DNA from: Candidatus Kappaea frigidicola
GTDB lineage: Bacteria > Omnitrophota > Gorgyraeia > JAGLLT01
Length of the DNA: 15,945 bases
Assembly: GCA_030765555.1 (NCBI GenBank)
Contig: JAVCCI010000009.1
Coordinates: 1 to 15,945 of the forward strand
Direction: 5' to 3'
This document shows positions 14,095-15,945 of this stretch, piece by piece. Each line of letters starts with the position of its first letter. Position 1 is the first letter of the stretch. A program made the position numbers and the translations under genes. The notes under the pieces are model-generated. The model searched no databases and was not told where the DNA came from. It saw only the letters and a program-made list of their open reading frames with translations.

Positions 14095-15087
14095 ATGTAT
14101 TTAATAGGCCTGAAGTTTGCTTTCTTTTTTCTGCTTATTATTATAGCTGGTTGGCGATTATCTGATTATGCTAATAAAATATCAAAAAAATCAGCTTTTC
14201 CAGAAGGTCTTTTTGGAGTTATATTTCTGGCTATCATAACCTCAATGCCTGAGATATTTACCAGTATTGGTTCTGTTACTGTGGTTAATTTTCCAAACAT
14301 GGCAGCATCCGATGCTATAGGGTCTATATTTATAAACTTAATGATTATCGTTGTCCTAGATATCATACAAGGTAAGGGTGGCATATTATCTATTGCCAGC
14401 AAAAAACACATCCTAACTGCCAGTTTAACTATAGTGGTCCTTGGAATAGTCTCTATTTCGCTATTATTAAGAAAAATAGCCGGCATAAACTTAGGCTTTT
14501 TTAATATAGGTCTTGATAGCATTGCAATAATTGCTATTTATATTTTCTGTGTAAAACTTTTAGTTAAGCATGGATGTGAAGAGATAACCAAAGAACCTAA
14601 TAATTCTAATGGATTGGGATCGCTATGGATTAAATTTATTATTGCAGCTATCTTAGTAGTTGCTTCTGGTTTTAAATTGGCAGAATTAGGCGGAGAAATA
14701 GTTAACCGGACAAGCTTAAATGACAGTTTTGTTGGATTAGTTTTTCTTGCTGTAGCAACCTCGCTACCTGAGTTAATTGTTTCTTGGTCAGCAGTTAAGC
14801 ATGGTTCAATAGATATGGCTATAGGAAATGTACTAGGAAGCAACTTCTTTGATACAGCGATTATTCCAATAACTGATGTATTCTATAGAAGCAATCAAAT
14901 AATGGCTGACTTAAATATTTCACACATCTTTACCATAACTTTATGCATGATAATGACAGCTATTATTATTAGCGGATTAATTTATCGGAGTAAAAAATCA
15001 ATTTTGAAAATTGGCTGGGATGTCTTTTTTATGCTGATAATAATCGTTACTTCAATTGCTTTCTTTTACATGATAAATTTTAGTTAG
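14095..15087 (+). CDS. CaCA-family sodium/calcium (cation) exchanger
   Basis: This is a 330-residue membrane protein with about ten helices in two inverted halves, as in prokaryotic CaCA exchangers. The first alpha repeat reads TSMPEIFTSIGS (E53) followed by SDAIGSIFIN at 72-81. The second reads TSLPELIVSWSA (E226) followed by GNVLGSNFFD at 244-253. The two PE glutamates expected to bind the cation are both present. The GN...GS pattern is complete only in the second repeat; the first has D73 where Asn is usual. The direction and the ion carried cannot be told from sequence. The ribosome site GGAAGA at about 14082 lies in the end of the phosphoesterase gene. Confidence 0.88.
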   Translation: MYLIGLKFAFFFLLIIIAGWRLSDYANKISKKSAFPEGLFGVIFLAIITSMPEIFTSIGSVTVVNFPNMAASDAIGSIFINLMIIVVLDIIQGKGGILSIASKKHILTASLTIVVLGIVSISLLLRKIAGINLGFFNIGLDSIAIIAIYIFCVKLLVKHGCEEITKEPNNSNGLGSLWIKFIIAAILVVASGFKLAELGGEIVNRTSLNDSFVGLVFLAVATSLPELIVSWSAVKHGSIDMAIGNVLGSNFFDTAIIPITDVFYRSNQIMADLNISHIFTITLCMIMTAIIISGLIYRSKKSILKIGWDVFFMLIIIVTSIAFFYMINFS

Positions 15088-15096
15088 GAGAAATTT

Positions 15097-15591
15097 ATGG
15101 ATAGACTCTGGGCTCCCTGGCGTTCTAAATATGTAAAATCAAAAAAAGATAAAGGTTGTATTTTCTGCAATAAACCTAAAGAAAATAAAGATAAAGCCAA
15201 TTATATAGTTAAAAGAGGGAAATACTGCTTCGCAATTTTAAATATTTATCCTTATAATAACGGACATATAATGGTAGCCCCTTATAGACATATAAGTGAT
15301 TTAGATAAGCTAAAAAAGGACGAGCTTGTAGAAATAATGGAGCTAACTCAAGAACTAATAAAGAATCTTAAAAAAATATTGAAACCAGCTGCTTTTAACT
15401 GCGGATTTAATCTCGGTGAAGTTGCCGGCGCAGGCTACGCAGACCACCTACATATCCACATTGTCCCTAGATGGCAGGGAGACACCAACTTCATACCCAT
15501 TATTGGCAACACTAAAGTTATTCCTCAAGCGCTAGATGATTTATATAAACGCTTAACAACTAAAAAAGAATTAAAACAGAAGCAGGATTGA
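15097..15591 (+). CDS. HIT-family nucleotide hydrolase/phosphorylase
   Basis: This is a 164-residue histidine-triad protein. It opens MDRLWAPWRSKYV and then GCIFCNKP (C21 and C24), a beginning typical of the Ap4A phosphorylase/HIT branch seen in actinobacteria and many anaerobes. Substrate-pocket segments include YPYNNGHIMVAPYRH and FNLGEVAGAGYADH. The catalytic triad motif HLHIHIV places histidines at 117, 119 and 121, followed by PRWQGDTNFIP. Diadenosine polyphosphates or other nucleotidyl substrates are likely. A clear Shine-Dalgarno, TAGGAGA, lies just upstream. It is the last gene before the 259-base intergenic region. Confidence 0.93.
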   Translation: MDRLWAPWRSKYVKSKKDKGCIFCNKPKENKDKANYIVKRGKYCFAILNIYPYNNGHIMVAPYRHISDLDKLKKDELVEIMELTQELIKNLKKILKPAAFNCGFNLGEVAGAGYADHLHIHIVPRWQGDTNFIPIIGNTKVIPQALDDLYKRLTTKKELKQKQD

Positions 15592-15619
15592 AAAAATAGC
15601 GGATAGCATATAAAATATC

Positions 15620-15704
15620 AATAACCAAGATACAATAACCAAATAATAACCAATGACCAAATTCGAATAACCAAACTAAAGTAGAGGTTAATGTTTGATT
15701 ATTG
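15620..15704. repeat. Intergenic repeat element, copy 2 (inverted relative to copy 1)
   Basis: Bases 15651-15677 are the reverse complement of 6489-6515 with one difference, and 15691-15704 are the exact reverse complement of 6455-6468, in the same relative order. Here 15666-15676 can pair with 15693-15703 at 10 of 11 positions. The non-pairing position becomes G-U in the RNA of the opposite strand, matching the G-T pair in copy 1. The left flank holds four AATAACCAA units, at 15620, 15634, 15645 and 15666. No coding capacity is apparent. Confidence 0.65.
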
Positions 15705-15733
15705 GTAGTTGTTTGCCTGTGCCCACCAGGGTA

Positions 15734-15793
15734 TATCTTGCATCTTGTAACTTGTATCTTTATTATTGGCAATGATCTGTATCTTGCATCTTG
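15734..15793. repeat. Direct repeat of TATCTTGCATCTTG
   Basis: TATCTTGCATCTTG occurs at 15734-15747 and again at 15780-15793, with a related CTTGTATCTT between. The second copy runs on into GGTTATTAG, which echoes the AATAACC units of the neighbouring repeat on the opposite strand. The whole 15592-15850 gap has this low-complexity character. I see no clear terminator or promoter in it. Confidence 0.5.
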
Positions 15794-15850
15794 GTTATTA
15801 GTGATTTAAATTGGCGATTTAAACTTAAATAAGAAAGAACCATAAATATT

Positions 15851-15945
15851 ATGGAACATTCAAATTTTGTTCATCTACACAATCATACTCTCTTTAGCCT
15901 CCTAGATGGCGCTTGCCATCTAAAAGACATGATGGAGGCGGCCCA
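15851..15945 (+). CDS. dnaE: DNA polymerase III alpha subunit, N-terminal end (partial)
   Basis: The window ends inside this gene; 31 codons are present, starting at ATG 15851. The start NFVHLHNHTLFSLLDGACHL is the PHP-domain opening of DnaE, the replicative polymerase subunit, whose usual form is 'FVHLHVHTEYSLLDGA'. The H10 and H12 pair of the PHP metal site is present, unlike in E. coli DnaE, so this PHP domain may keep metal binding and proofreading. An AAGAAAG sequence at about 15831 could be its ribosome site, although the spacing is long. A shorter PHP-domain phosphoesterase is a less likely alternative. Confidence 0.85.
   Translation, partial: MEHSNFVHLHNHTLFSLLDGACHLKDMMEAA

Noticed and set aside
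15560..15772. 70-codon minus-strand open frame over the intergenic repeat
   Set aside because: It is built from the repeated words of the intergenic element and the end of the HIT gene, with low-complexity content and no family resemblance.
15620..15793. Possible CRISPR array
   Set aside because: The repeated words are 9-14 bases, irregularly spaced, with no unique spacers of constant length and no cas genes.

Overview
The window is AT-rich and every gene lies on the + strand in tightly packed, often overlapping order. No plasmid, phage, transposase, CRISPR array or defence locus is visible. LPS-type heptose genes (gmhA, rfaE2) and a LysM/LytM lipoprotein of the NlpD kind point to a double-membraned (diderm) bacterium. 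An AmaP-like protein, a phosphofructokinase with pyrophosphate-type residues, a stand-alone ThiD2 and a short ThiC suggest an anaerobic lineage outside the Proteobacteria. My guess is Candidatus Omnitrophota or a similar uncultivated diderm phylum. That placement is inference only; nothing in the window fixes it.

Layout. (1) 1-2505: the 3' end of a MEMO/AmmeMemoRadiSam-B gene, rmuC, a flippase-like UPF0104 membrane protein and a 58-residue Trm112-like zinc ribbon. (2) 2507-6406: aroQ, a Xaa-Pro aminopeptidase, efp, accB and accC, a gene order found in many bacteria. (3) 6407-6605: an intergenic repeat element and a palindrome. (4) 6606-9313: an AmaP-like membrane protein, pfkA, gmhA and rfaE2. 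(5) 9314-12488: thiD2, thiE, thiC and a PfkB-family kinase, with almost no space between genes. (6) 12489-12606: a truncated tRNA-Gly fragment followed by an intact tRNA-Gly(CCC). (7) 12615-15591: an NlpD-like lipoprotein, a small conserved CxxC protein, a YfcE-type phosphoesterase, a CaCA cation exchanger and a HIT-family protein. (8) 15592-15850: a second copy of the intergenic repeat, inverted, followed by the first 31 codons of dnaE.

The genes are mainly housekeeping: fatty-acid initiation (accB/accC), translation of polyproline (efp), glycolysis (pfkA), ADP-heptose supply (gmhA, rfaE2) and the pyrimidine half of thiamine synthesis plus coupling (thiC, thiD2, thiE). I see no clearly new multi-gene system. 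The observations most worth checking are the hairpin-forming repeat present twice in opposite orientation, the tRNA-Gly remnant, the thiD2/thiE overlap across two A7 runs, and residue-level signatures in PfkA, EF-P and the NlpD-like protein. No gene-free stretch exceeds 300 bases.
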